Notes under the pieces: generated by a model
What the model saw: only the letters and a program-made list of their open reading frames with translations
The model's database searches: none
Told to the model about the DNA's origin: nothing
In this document: positions 17,382-24,782 of the stretch, piece after piece
Layout of the letters: each line of letters begins with the position of its first letter
Numbering within the stretch: the first letter of the stretch is position 1
DNA from: Pseudomonas floridensis
GTDB lineage: Bacteria > Pseudomonadota > Gammaproteobacteria > Pseudomonadales > Pseudomonadaceae
Assembly: GCF_002087235.1 (NCBI RefSeq)
Contig: NZ_MUIO01000074.1
Coordinates: forward strand, 1 to 64,000
Direction: 5' to 3'
Length of the DNA stretch: 64,000 bases
Translations under genes and position numbers: made by a program

Positions 17382-19820
17382 ATGTCCCGCTCGTTAGACA
17401 CCCTTTTGCGTCCCTGCATGCTGGCGGTGGCCATTGCCCTTGGTGCCCCGCTGACCAGCCCCTTGCTGATGGCGGCGCAACAGGATGCCGGCGTTCTGGC
17501 CTATGACCTGCCAGTCGCACCGCTGGCGACCACGCTGAACCAGATCGCCAGTCAGGGCGGCCTGGCTTTGAGCCTCGATCCGGCGCTGGCGGCCGGTAAA
17601 TCCAGTGCGCCGGTCAAAGGCCGTTTCGATGCGCCCGCCGCATTGCGCGAAGCCTTGCGCGGCAGCGGTCTGCAACTGGTGCAGAGCAACGCCGGAACTT
17701 ACACCCTGATGGCGATGGAAGAGGGCACGCTGAGTCTCTCCGACGTCAACATCAATGCGCGCGAATCGGCCGCAGAAGGTTCCGAAGCGGCGGGTTATCG
17801 CAGCGAGAATGTCAGCAGCGTCGGGGCCCTGGGCGGCATGAAGCTGCAGGACGCGCCTTACTCGATCAGCGTGACACCGCAGGCGCTGCTGAAAAACATT
17901 CAGGCGACTTCGCTGGACGATGTGATCAAACACAACCCCTTCACCCAGATGTATTCGCCGACCAGCGCCGGTTACGCCAGTGCGGTCAATATTCGGGGTT
18001 TCAGCAGCGCGGGTAGCCTGAACATTGCCAACGACGGCCTGCGTTTCACCAATGGCGCGGACGGCAGCAACTATCTGGAAGAAATGGAACAGCTTGAAGT
18101 CATCACTGGGCTGACCGGCTTTCTGTATGGTCCTGCTTCACCGGGCGGTCTGGTCAACTACGTGATCAAGCGTCCGACCTACCAGCGTTACAACAGCGTG
18201 ACCCTGGGCAATGCCGGGGGCGAGAATTACTACCTGCACGGTGACTTCGGCGGTCCGATCGACAGCGAAGGCAAATTCGCCTATCGCCTCAATATGCTGA
18301 CTCAGGACGGCGAAACTGCGGTCGACATGAACAAGCGCCGCCGTGAAATGATCTCGCTGGCACTGGACTGGAACGTGTCCGACGACCTGTTGGTGCAGTT
18401 CGACGCCTCGCATAAGAAGACCGAAATCCGTGGCCTGACCAGCTACTGGTTTTTCAGCGATCAATCCTTGCGTCCGAGCGCAGCGTCGCTGGATAACGAC
18501 AAGCTGTACAGCCAGAAATGGTCGTTTTCCGACTACGAGTCGGACAAGGCCGGCATGCGCGCCAAATGGCGCCTGAACGACACCTTTACTTTGCGTGCTG
18601 CCTTCGCCGCGCAGCAGTACACCAGTGAAAACACCTACACCGGCCCGACGGTGTCCAGCGCAGGTCTGTATTCGCAGCCGCTCTACGCATTCGCGCCGAT
18701 CGATAGCGAAGAAAAATCCGGTTCGTTGTTCCTCGACGCGGCTTTCGACACCGGGTTTATCGGGCACAAGGTGACGATGGGCTATCAGGGCAACACCTCC
18801 CGGCAGAAGCAGTATGAGGACCACGTGCCTTACACGCCGACGCAGCCCGGCCCGCAATACACCTCGCCGGTCGGCACCATTGGCTTCGACCAGACGCCGC
18901 AGGTCGGCAAACCTGCCTATTCCATCGGCCATGGCAACCAGCGGCTGGCCAACAGTTCCGAAAGCGACAACTTCCTGATCGGCGACGTCATTACGTTCAA
19001 CGAGCAGTGGTCGACGATCCTTGGCCTGACCCAGACCCGGATCAAGACTTACGCCAATGAGTTCGTCTATGCCCGTGCCTTTGGTTCGGCAGAAACCGAG
19101 ACCCGCTACGATGAGCGCAAGACCTCGCCCAACATCTCGCTGGTCTATAAGCCTGTGCCGTGGCTGACCACGTATGCGACCTACATCGAAGGCTTGCAAT
19201 CGGGTGGCGTTGCGCCAAGCGGGACGGCCAACGCAGGGCAGGCGTTTGCACCTGAAGTGAGCGAACAGTACGAGATCGGTGCCAAGGCGACACTGGGCGA
19301 AACGTTGTTCACCCTGGCCCTGTTCAACATCGAAAAGCCCAACGGTTACACCACCGGTTCCAACATTTACGTGGTGGATGGACGGCAGGAGAATAATGGT
19401 CTGGAGTTCAGCGTAACCGGTAAGGTGGTCCCGGAGCTGACGCTGGTCGGCGGCTTCACATTGCTCGACCCGAAGATCAAGAAAACCGGCGTCGCGGCGG
19501 ATGAAGGCAATGCGCCGACCAACGTCGCCAAGCAACTGGCCAAGGTCTACGCCGAGTACGACATCAATCAGGTGCCGGGCCTGGCTATGACCGGCGGTGC
19601 GTTCTACACCGGCAAGCAGTACACCGATCAGAGCAACGAAAACGACCTGCCGTCGTTCACCACCTTCGACGCCGGTGCCCGCTATCGCATGCGTGTTTCC
19701 GAAAACGACCTGACCTTCCGGGTAAACGTCAGCAACCTGACCAACAAAGAGTACTGGCTGAACAGCAGCTACCTGGGTGACCCACGGACCGTGGCGTTCT
19801 CGGCGCAGTTGGAGTTTTGA
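17382..19820 (+). CDS. TonB-dependent siderophore receptor with signalling (STN) domain
   Basis: 812-residue outer-membrane receptor. The signal peptide covers about residues 1-32. An STN domain follows (VLAYDLPVAPLATTLNQIASQGGLALSLD, about 37-110), then a plug (DVNINARES onward, with ALGGMKLQDAPYSISV and VNIRGFSS), and a 22-strand barrel ending in the terminal Phe (AQLEF). STN domains normally talk to a FecR-like anti-sigma factor, but no fecI/fecR pair is adjacent. The substrate is probably a ferric siderophore. A CAGGAG ribosome site precedes the ATG. AT-rich sequence at about 17,297-17,312 could hold a weak Fur site, not convincing enough to list. Confidence 0.92.
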   Translation: MSRSLDTLLRPCMLAVAIALGAPLTSPLLMAAQQDAGVLAYDLPVAPLATTLNQIASQGGLALSLDPALAAGKSSAPVKGRFDAPAALREALRGSGLQLVQSNAGTYTLMAMEEGTLSLSDVNINARESAAEGSEAAGYRSENVSSVGALGGMKLQDAPYSISVTPQALLKNIQATSLDDVIKHNPFTQMYSPTSAGYASAVNIRGFSSAGSLNIANDGLRFTNGADGSNYLEEMEQLEVITGLTGFLYGPASPGGLVNYVIKRPTYQRYNSVTLGNAGGENYYLHGDFGGPIDSEGKFAYRLNMLTQDGETAVDMNKRRREMISLALDWNVSDDLLVQFDASHKKTEIRGLTSYWFFSDQSLRPSAASLDNDKLYSQKWSFSDYESDKAGMRAKWRLNDTFTLRAAFAAQQYTSENTYTGPTVSSAGLYSQPLYAFAPIDSEEKSGSLFLDAAFDTGFIGHKVTMGYQGNTSRQKQYEDHVPYTPTQPGPQYTSPVGTIGFDQTPQVGKPAYSIGHGNQRLANSSESDNFLIGDVITFNEQWSTILGLTQTRIKTYANEFVYARAFGSAETETRYDERKTSPNISLVYKPVPWLTTYATYIEGLQSGGVAPSGTANAGQAFAPEVSEQYEIGAKATLGETLFTLALFNIEKPNGYTTGSNIYVVDGRQENNGLEFSVTGKVVPELTLVGGFTLLDPKIKKTGVAADEGNAPTNVAKQLAKVYAEYDINQVPGLAMTGGAFYTGKQYTDQSNENDLPSFTTFDAGARYRMRVSENDLTFRVNVSNLTNKEYWLNSSYLGDPRTVAFSAQLEF

Positions 19821-19875
19821 AGGTCAACAGGTGAGCTGAGTGCGCACCCCGAGAACCCTGCGTGACTGGTGCAAT

Positions 19876-19920
19876 GGGACGCAGAGCGTCCCGGGCTGCA
19901 AGCCGACGCGGAGCATCGGC
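19876..19920 (+). repeat. REP-like paired hairpins downstream of the TonB receptor
   Basis: Two adjacent palindromes, GGGACGCAGAGCGTCCC (19876-19892) and GCCGACGCGGAGCATCGGC (19902-19920). This CGCGGAGCG-type hairpin pair resembles a repeat I recall as common between genes in P. syringae. Here it lies between the receptor stop and ychJ and may act as a transcription barrier. Confidence 0.6.
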
Positions 19921-19960
19921 ATGATCATCGAGTGCGGCCTTTCGGCACTTGCAGCGCCGC

Positions 19961-19987
19961 ATCAGTGAAATCAGTGAAATCAGTGAT
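19961..19987. repeat. Short tandem repeat, 9-bp unit x3
   Basis: Three head-to-tail copies of ATCAGTGAA (the last reads ATCAGTGAT) just beyond the ychJ stop. Small and non-coding; it could vary in copy number between strains. Confidence 0.7.
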
Positions 19988-20001
19988 CAGGGGCGAGGCT
20001 G

Positions 20002-20475
20002 TCAGCTCACGTACGCTGAACAGCACTTCTTGAATTTCTGCTCACTGCCGCACGGGCACGCATCGTTGCGGCCGGCCTTGAGCGGGACGGTCGAATCGAT
20101 GAAGTACCAGCGGCCCTGGCTCTGCACGAAGGACGAGCGTTCTTTGTGGCTGTGTTCGCCGGTGCCGTCGTGCCAGCGTGCGGTGAAGGTCACGAAGGCG
20201 TGCTCGGGCTTGCCACCGAATACTTCTGAACTCTCCACCTCAAGACCCAGCCAGGTGCTCTGCGCACTCCACTGAGCGATGGCCTCACGGTCCAGCCCGC
20301 TCTGCTGCGCGGGCAGCGTGGTCTGTACCAGATAATCGGTCAGCCCCAGCACATAGGCGCTGTAACGTGAGCGCATCAGCTTTTCTGCGCAGGGGGCAGG
20401 CAGGCCCGCGTGGTAATGCCCGCAGCAGGCCGGCAACAGGTCGCCGCTGCCGCATGGGCAAATGGCACTACTCAT
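20002..20475 (-). CDS. ychJ: YchJ family protein (UPF0225), SEC-C motifs at both ends
   Basis: 157 residues. SEC-C zinc motifs sit at the N terminus (CPCGSGDLLPACCGHYHAG) and the C terminus (NDACPCGSEQKFKKCC), with an NTF2-like middle domain (LMRSRYSAYVLGLTDYLVQTTLP). Function unknown. Its ATG lies 2 bases after the stop of a chromosomal remnant encoding the last residues of DUF6231 (NPENFGKYWW). Before the element integrated, DUF6231 and ychJ were therefore a tight pair. Now ychJ is cut off from that promoter and must rely on transcription from within the element or read-through. Confidence 0.88.
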   Translation of the reverse strand: MSSAICPCGSGDLLPACCGHYHAGLPAPCAEKLMRSRYSAYVLGLTDYLVQTTLPAQQSGLDREAIAQWSAQSTWLGLEVESSEVFGGKPEHAFVTFTARWHDGTGEHSHKERSSFVQSQGRWYFIDSTVPLKAGRNDACPCGSEQKFKKCCSAYVS

Positions 20476-20501
20476 GATTCACCACCAATACTTTCCAAAA
20501 T

Positions 20502-20521
20502 TTTCCGGGTTGGCCCAGAAC
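20502..20521. repeat. Left attachment core (attL), 20-bp direct repeat
   Basis: TTTCCGGGTTGGCCCAGAAC, identical to 26945-26964. On the chromosome side (20478-20501) the original 3' end of DUF6231 remains, reading NPENFGKYWW and stop on the minus strand. Similarity between the two ends continues imperfectly outside the core, as expected when an element carries its own copy of the gene end. Confidence 0.9.
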
Positions 20522-20581
20522 TGAGAGGCGACTGATGGCAGGCCAAGCGTAGCGGGCTTCATAGCGGACCTCAAGGGTTTC

Positions 20582-20613
20582 TGGTGACAGCATGGTGACA
20601 GCGTTGGTGACAG
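20582..20613 (+). repeat. Left arm-type repeats, TGGTGACAG x3
   Basis: Three exact copies of TGGTGACAG at 20582, 20593 and 20605 (spacings 11 and 12, about one helical turn), 60 bases inside attL. The same motif recurs three times just inside attR, in the same orientation. This arrangement is typical of arm-type binding sites for a lambda-class integrase. Confidence 0.7.
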
Positions 20614-20776
20614 TTGGCGAGCCTCTGAGGTGCTCATTGAGTGTCATCGCAATGGGGTCCTTACCGCACCGTGCGGCTCTGAGCTGGCGAGCAGCTAACG
20701 ACCTGCGCGAGGGCCTACGGGGGTAACCGCTGGGATGCATGTGAAAGGTGGTCATTCAGATTTTTCTATCAGATTT

Positions 20777-20863
20777 TCATTGAGGGACCTTGAGTGTCCC
20801 ATACAGCCAGAAGGCCACATGAACAGCTACGCAGACCCAGTAGGCAGCCTGTAGCGTGTCCAT
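20777..20863 (-). CDS. 28-residue single-pass membrane peptide in the element
   Basis: A short frame, found by eye, with a strong ribosome site (AAGGAG, six bases before the ATG at 20863). The peptide begins MDTLQAAYWVCVAVHVAFWL and ends KVPQ; about 20 residues form one hydrophobic helix rich in Val, Ala, Trp and Tyr. It lies 22 bases after the KilA-N stop on the same strand. The strong ribosome site is what makes it credible. It could be a small holin, toxin or membrane modulator; no family is recognised. Confidence 0.5.
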   Translation of the reverse strand: MDTLQAAYWVCVAVHVAFWLYGTLKVPQ

Positions 20864-20885
20864 GAGGTTCTCCTTGAGGTATCGG

Positions 20886-21425
20886 TTAACGGATTGGGTT
20901 TGCCTTCTCGTGGCGCTTGGCGACTCCCATAGCTGCTCTCATGGCCTTCTCACCGGGGCTCAAGGTGCGAGGTTTACGGCTTCGGTTGAGTCCTCTGAGG
21001 ATGCTATTGCGGTCTTGGTTCTCAGTGGTGCGTTCAAGGATGGCAGCGCTATGGTCGTGACCAATATCAGTCATGATCCCAGCAACGATCAGGGCGACCT
21101 CTGGCCTCTCAAGGATGGCCTCAAAGGCGTCATAGACCATGTCCTTGAATTCATCGGAGACCCAGCCAGCGTACTCAATGGTCGCCCGTTTGCTCGCAAG
21201 GATCATTGAGCCAGAACGCCCATTGTTTAACGCATGCAGAAATTGCATTCGTTCCAAGCGTTCGGCGCTTTTAGTTCGCCACTGACCCGGCTGTTTACCC
21301 TTGGGCAACTTCAGAGTTCGCCAGATGTCCGTCAGGTCCCATTGGCCCCGGTCATTTGCCTTGAAGGCTTGACCTTCGATGATGATGACGTGGGAAGCGT
21401 GCTTGTGTTTGATGTCGATTGTCAT
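20886..21425 (-). CDS. KilA-N domain protein
   Basis: 179 residues. The N-terminal 110 residues match the KilA-N DNA-binding fold seen in phage antirepressors and regulators: WDLTDIWRTLKLPKGKQPGQW, then a conserved helical block ending GWVSDEFKDMVYDAFEAI. The C-terminal 60 residues are basic (RGLNRSRKPRTLSPGEKAMR). It is likely a transcription or replication regulator of the element. It sits directly behind a large inverted repeat (21438-21529) and separate from the capsid gene block. Confidence 0.8.
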   Translation of the reverse strand: MTIDIKHKHASHVIIIEGQAFKANDRGQWDLTDIWRTLKLPKGKQPGQWRTKSAERLERMQFLHALNNGRSGSMILASKRATIEYAGWVSDEFKDMVYDAFEAILERPEVALIVAGIMTDIGHDHSAAILERTTENQDRNSILRGLNRSRKPRTLSPGEKAMRAAMGVAKRHEKANPIR

Positions 21426-21437
21426 GGTCGTGTAATC

Positions 21438-21529
21438 CTTTTGGTTTGAACCCTATGGCCGACCTCCCTGAAGACCCACAGACGCCCCACCGGGCAATCG
21501 TCAAGGTTCCATAAGGTTCAAACCAAAAG
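21438..21529. repeat. Large inverted repeat just upstream of the KilA-N gene
   Basis: 21-bp arms at 21438-21458 and 21509-21529 (CTTTTGGTTTGAACC followed by YTATGG) differ at one position and enclose 50 bases. The right edge of the KilA-N start codon is 13 bases from the left arm. Folded in RNA, it would form a long stem in the KilA-N leader. It could be an RNase III processing site, a leader control element, or a DNA site for a dimeric regulator or replication initiator. Confidence 0.7.
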
Positions 21530-21607
21530 AGTCTGTGATTGGATGACCAGCACCCCAGGCGGTCGGGCCTTGAAGTTGGTCGGGTTGATAATCTGCAAAT
21601 TCAACCA

Positions 21608-21660
21608 GCTCAGATTTGAGCGCGTTAAACCAGTTAATGACGTTAGCTCACTTTTGAGCT
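21608..21660. repeat. Two related small hairpins (GCTCA-N4-TGAGC)
   Basis: GCTCAGATTTGAGC (21608-21621) and AGCTCACTTTTGAGCT (21645-21660) share the same inverted repeat GCTCA/TGAGC with a 4-base centre, and their starts are 38 bases apart. They lie between the capsid stop and the KilA-N leader. Repeated palindromes of one sequence suggest operator sites for an element-encoded regulator, with KilA-N the obvious candidate. Confidence 0.45.
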
Positions 21661-21697
21661 GACCCTGCCGATCCCTCTCGGGCCGGTCTTACGGGTC
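21661..21697 (-). terminator. Terminator-like hairpin after the capsid gene
   Basis: The minus strand can fold into an outer GACCC/GGGTC stem (21661-21665 with 21693-21697) and an inner GC-rich stem (CCGGCCC facing GGGATCGG with two mismatches), 15 bases beyond the capsid stop. It lacks a strong U-run. The position fits a terminator of the phage-polymerase transcript. Confidence 0.4.
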
Positions 21698-21712
21698 ATC
21701 TTTCAAACTTTC

Positions 21713-22981
21713 TTAAGCAGCGGCAATTACATTCACTGTGTAGGAGGCCGAGAAACCACCCTCAGCAGTCGTTACCTTGATTGTCGCCTTACCCACTTTG
21801 AGACCCTTTACAGAACCCGTTGGGGATACCGTTGCTACTGACGAATCAGATGTGGTCCATGTGATGCTCTGATTGGTGGCATTTGCAGGGGACACAGTGG
21901 CAGCGTTTGAGTATGAAGCACCCACGGCGAGGTCCTTAGAGGAGACCTTGAGGGATACACCCGACACCGGAGTGAACAGCTTCACGTTGGTGATCATCGG
22001 GAACGCTACAGTTTCAGTTTGAAGACCATCTTCGGTCAGCTTCACCTTGACCTTGCCGTTAGCCACGATGTCTACGGTTGTCATAATCTCAATGTCCCAC
22101 GCCTGAGCATTGCCGTTGCGGGTCGCAAGGATTTTCCAAATGTCGCCCTCACGGTTCTCACGGTAGCTCAGCGCGGTGAACATCTTCGGCAGCAAGAACA
22201 AACCGTAGTCAGTACCGCTGTAAGGCTGCACAGACGCTCCAATAAGGTTTTCGATTTCACCCACACCAGCACGCTGGGCAGCACGCTCAAGTACAGCCAC
22301 CATCGACACAGGCAGCAACACCACGAAGTCAGATAAAGAGGTGCCCACGGTCTGATTGATGTGCATCGTTAGGAGGTCAATAAGATCCTCAGCGATTTCT
22401 ACAGGCTTGCCCGTTGGCTTAACTTCAGAGAAAACCTCGGTGCTTGCAGCGGTCGAAAGGATGCCAGCGATCTTACCCGCTGCGCTTAACTCAATGTCAC
22501 GTAAGATCTTGTCAGCGGTTTGAGCCATTGAAGACTCGGTAAAACCAGCAATCAAGTTGTGGTCGAGGATCGTCACGCGATGACTGATAACCAGAGCGGA
22601 ATCGGTAGGCTCCGTAAAGATGATCGACCCGGCCAATACTTCGCCTTTGCTAATGGTTTGGTTATCCCAGTTCTTGCGAGGGTCGAACTCAACGGAGCGA
22701 TCAGTCATAGTGATGACTTGTTGGCCGGTAGCCTCAGAGCCCGCAGGGCGGAACTCACAAGGGGTTCTCTCCATAGCAGCCTCGCGCCACTCATCGCCAT
22801 TCAAAAAGTCCTCAGCGGCTTCCACAAGGGCTTGCACATAGACCGATGGATCAGTGCTTGCAAGTGTCTCTGCTCGTACATCGGAAGTGCTGAAGTGGAT
22901 TGATGCATTGTTATCGTCAATGGCGTTGATGTTCCATTTGACGGTGTCTACATGCGGTGCTACGTACTGATTAGGTTTCAT
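21713..22981 (-). CDS. Probable major capsid protein with C-terminal Ig-like (BIG2) domain
   Basis: 422 residues. Residues about 105-335 have the look of an HK97-fold capsid protein: a long helix (SMAQTADKILRDIELSAAGKI), a DFVVLLP strand, an insertion-type VGEIENLIG loop, and terminal strands (VANGKVKVKLTEDG). Residues 340-420 are a clear BIG2 domain (VSLKVSSKDLAVGASYS, TWTTSDSSVATVSPTG, GKATIKVTTAEGG), a common surface decoration on phage capsids. CAGGAGA precedes the ATG. It is last in the block driven by the phage-type promoter at 24031-24048. No portal, terminase or protease is nearby. The BIG2 call is firm; the capsid call is by pattern and needs a profile search. Confidence 0.62.
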   Translation of the reverse strand: MKPNQYVAPHVDTVKWNINAIDDNNASIHFSTSDVRAETLASTDPSVYVQALVEAAEDFLNGDEWREAAMERTPCEFRPAGSEATGQQVITMTDRSVEFDPRKNWDNQTISKGEVLAGSIIFTEPTDSALVISHRVTILDHNLIAGFTESSMAQTADKILRDIELSAAGKIAGILSTAASTEVFSEVKPTGKPVEIAEDLIDLLTMHINQTVGTSLSDFVVLLPVSMVAVLERAAQRAGVGEIENLIGASVQPYSGTDYGLFLLPKMFTALSYRENREGDIWKILATRNGNAQAWDIEIMTTVDIVANGKVKVKLTEDGLQTETVAFPMITNVKLFTPVSGVSLKVSSKDLAVGASYSNAATVSPANATNQSITWTTSDSSVATVSPTGSVKGLKVGKATIKVTTAEGGFSASYTVNVIAAA

Positions 22982-23023
22982 AGAATTTTCTCCTGAGTTA
23001 GATGATTGAAGTTCGGTCTTGGT

Positions 23024-23422
23024 TTACCAGCCGGAGTTACCACGGGATGCCGCACGGACACGGGCACCCTGCTCACGAATGGCAGCGGCGCGGGCTTCCT
23101 TATCAGCTTTGGCCTGAGCCAGTTCACGAGGCGTCCACTCACGGCAGCGCTCGGCGTGGGCATCGGCTTCACGTTGTTGACGCGCTCGCTCAGATGCCTT
23201 TGCGGCTTTGTCTCCGTGGTACCCGCGGGCAACATCAGGAATCGCTTTGAGCGAAAGACCGGCCTCATCAAACACTTGGACGATCTCGAATTGGCGACTC
23301 TTAACGGTGCCACATTGAGCAACCAGCATGGGCAGCATGATGTTCTCTACGTACTCACGGTTCAGAACTTGTCCCGATACAGTGACTTCGTTCTTCAGGA
23401 CTTTGGTGATTGTGATTTTCAT
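23024..23422 (-). CDS. Unknown element protein, charged coiled-coil-like C terminus
   Basis: 132 residues from the ATG at 23422 (TAGGAGA upstream); the open frame upstream is not supported. The N-terminal half (KITITKVLKNEVTVSGQVLN) is beta-like. The C-terminal half is a long, highly charged Ala/Arg/Glu helix (GDKAAKASERARQQREADAH). It lies 42 bases upstream of the capsid gene on the same transcript, the position where phages often keep scaffold or head-assembly genes. That role is only a guess from position. Confidence 0.65.
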   Translation of the reverse strand: MKITITKVLKNEVTVSGQVLNREYVENIMLPMLVAQCGTVKSRQFEIVQVFDEAGLSLKAIPDVARGYHGDKAAKASERARQQREADAHAERCREWTPRELAQAKADKEARAAAIREQGARVRAASRGNSGW

Positions 23423-23450
23423 TGGTTTGGATCTCCTATGAGTTGATCCA

Positions 23451-23532
23451 TTAGTCAGCCTTAGCGCCATTGAGGCACACGACCAGACGGCCAAGGAGAG
23501 AAGACCACGAGGCCTCAACTAAAGCTGACTAA
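23451..23532 (-). other. Extended hairpin between the 96-aa and 132-aa genes
   Basis: Outer arms TTAGTCAGCCTTAG (23451-23464) and CTAAAGCTGACTAA (23519-23532) pair with one mismatch. Inner arms TTGAGGC (23470-23476) and GCCTCAA (23512-23518) continue the stem after a 5-base bulge. The stem of about 21 bp sits in an intercistronic gap downstream of a phage-type promoter, as do RNase III processing sites in T7-like phages. Confidence 0.6.
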
Positions 23533-23627
23533 TAGATTCTGGGGTTTGGGTTATTGCAGATGATCTAACAGGAAATGGCGAAACCTGAGAGGGCATCTTT
23601 ATGGACAATCGTGGCGACGATCGTTTG

Positions 23628-23918
23628 CTATTTAGGGCGAGCCGTGAGAACCACAGGTACGCCTTTTACGGTGTGGTACAGCATGATCAAATCCAGACCA
23701 GTCGCAATCAGTAAACCTTCAAGGGCTTCCATGTAGAATGCTCCCAGCTTACTTGTTACAAACGCTTTGTCTTTGTCTGTGTCTCGATTGGTGCGGACAG
23801 CGAGGGTCTTCAGGTTGAATATAGCGGTGGCTGATCGACCATTCATAGACGACTCAATAGATAACAAGGTATTGGTCTGTTCAATGCTGAGATCGTCAAG
23901 TACGAAATAGAATCGCAT
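23628..23918 (-). CDS. Unknown 96-residue element protein
   Basis: First gene after the phage-type promoter at 24031-24048, with TAGGAGA before its ATG. The sequence (MRFYFVLDDLSIEQTNTLLS, later FNLKTLAVRTNRDTDKDKAF and a hydrophobic GLLIATGLDLIMLYH stretch) is not one I recognise. It has no signal peptide. It is probably a small soluble mixed alpha/beta protein. As the leading gene of the late block it could act against or modify the helper. Confidence 0.6.
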   Translation of the reverse strand: MRFYFVLDDLSIEQTNTLLSIESSMNGRSATAIFNLKTLAVRTNRDTDKDKAFVTSKLGAFYMEALEGLLIATGLDLIMLYHTVKGVPVVLTARPK

Positions 23919-24030
23919 AGAGTCTCCTACAGAAATATGGCTAAGGAGGGTTCATGATTATGAATGCCAGTTAACTTAGTTTATGGCTAATCTTTAGATA
24001 TCTCACAGGGGAGTCTCAGAGGGTCTTTAC

Positions 24031-24048
24031 CAATAGTGAGGGTGTCTA
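24031..24048 (-). promoter_or_regulatory. T7/gh-1-like phage RNA polymerase promoter (site A)
   Basis: The minus strand reads TAGACACCCTCACTATTG, with the likely +1 G opposite base 24031. CTCACTAT is the core of T7-class single-subunit polymerase promoters; the preceding CC matches T3 and Pseudomonas phage gh-1 type (remembered consensus core ACCCTCACTRTGGC). It lies 112 bases before the 96-aa gene and just after the HNH gene, at the head of the 96-aa/132-aa/capsid block. The same 12-mer CCCTCACTATTG recurs in site B. Confidence 0.65.
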
Positions 24049-24062
24049 TAGGTGTAGGATCA

Positions 24063-24740
24063 TTAACCCTGCTTTGCCTTCATAATCTTCCACTGAGGTG
24101 CCCCAACGATGACTCCATGGGCATCCTTACGAGCACCATCACCGAGACCAGCCTCACGGACAGAAGCAAGCCAGTGTTGAGCAGATTTGGGGTTCTCAAA
24201 GATGGCCCGATGAGTGACGCCACGGATGGTTGCCTTTGCAATGAATCGCTCGCCCTTGGTGAAGTGTTTGTCTCTGGTCACGCCGACTGGCAAGTCTGAA
24301 TCCCTCTTAGGCATTTTCCGACCCTGAAGCCCCACGACACGGTTGCCCATGTTCTCGTGGTAGGTCAGTGGTCTCAGGTTGCTTGGATGATTGTTGTTTG
24401 GATTGCCGTCGATATGATCAATGACAAGGGACTCATCGAACGGGCCATGAGCCATCCGATAAACAATGCGGGCCTTCTGTACGCGGATCTTATGCTTGGT
24501 CTCGCCGTCCATCCATGTGACTTCAACTTGCTGCCGTAACGATCCATTGGTGTATGAGCCCACAGGGGCCCCCTCTACGGTTCCTCTACGGGTCTTGCCG
24601 GGGATGAGCTTGAAGTCACGAGCTACGATTCCATCGTGGTCCTCAGCGAGCTTGTAGCGGGCCTCAAGGATTTGTATCGGTGGTAGCACGCAGGCCATCA
24701 CGTTGGTGCCCTGAAGGCGGATTTTGGTTGGTGTTGTCAT
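24063..24740 (-). CDS. HNH endonuclease
   Basis: 225 residues from the ATG at 24740 (GGGAGA upstream). The HNH core spans about residues 90-132: VYRMAHGP, then VIDHIDGNPNNN (D108, H109), HPSNLRPLTYHEN and N133-type residues. The C-terminal part (VGVTRDKHF, then RFIAKATIRGVTHR) resembles an AP2-like DNA-binding module often fused to HNH homing enzymes. T7-like phages carry several such free-standing HNH genes. In a satellite it could cut helper DNA or be a simple homing passenger. It has its own phage-type promoter 43 bases upstream. Confidence 0.88.
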   Translation of the reverse strand: MTTPTKIRLQGTNVMACVLPPIQILEARYKLAEDHDGIVARDFKLIPGKTRRGTVEGAPVGSYTNGSLRQQVEVTWMDGETKHKIRVQKARIVYRMAHGPFDESLVIDHIDGNPNNNHPSNLRPLTYHENMGNRVVGLQGRKMPKRDSDLPVGVTRDKHFTKGERFIAKATIRGVTHRAIFENPKSAQHWLASVREAGLGDGARKDAHGVIVGAPQWKIMKAKQG

Positions 24741-24782
24741 TGGTGGTCTCCCGTGCTGATTGATTGGTGACTGGGTGTAGTG

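Noticed and set aside
20468..20755. 95-residue minus-strand frame running from the element across attL into the ychJ start
   Set aside because: No ribosome site at its first ATG, composition not protein-like at the start, and it reads through the integrase arm repeats and att core out of the DUF6231 frame. An inner ATG has AAGGA, but the product would exist only after integration.
22978..23322. 114-residue minus-strand frame overlapping the 132-aa element gene
   Set aside because: Different frame of the same region, with no ribosome site. The 132-aa frame has TAGGAGA and ends before the capsid ribosome site.
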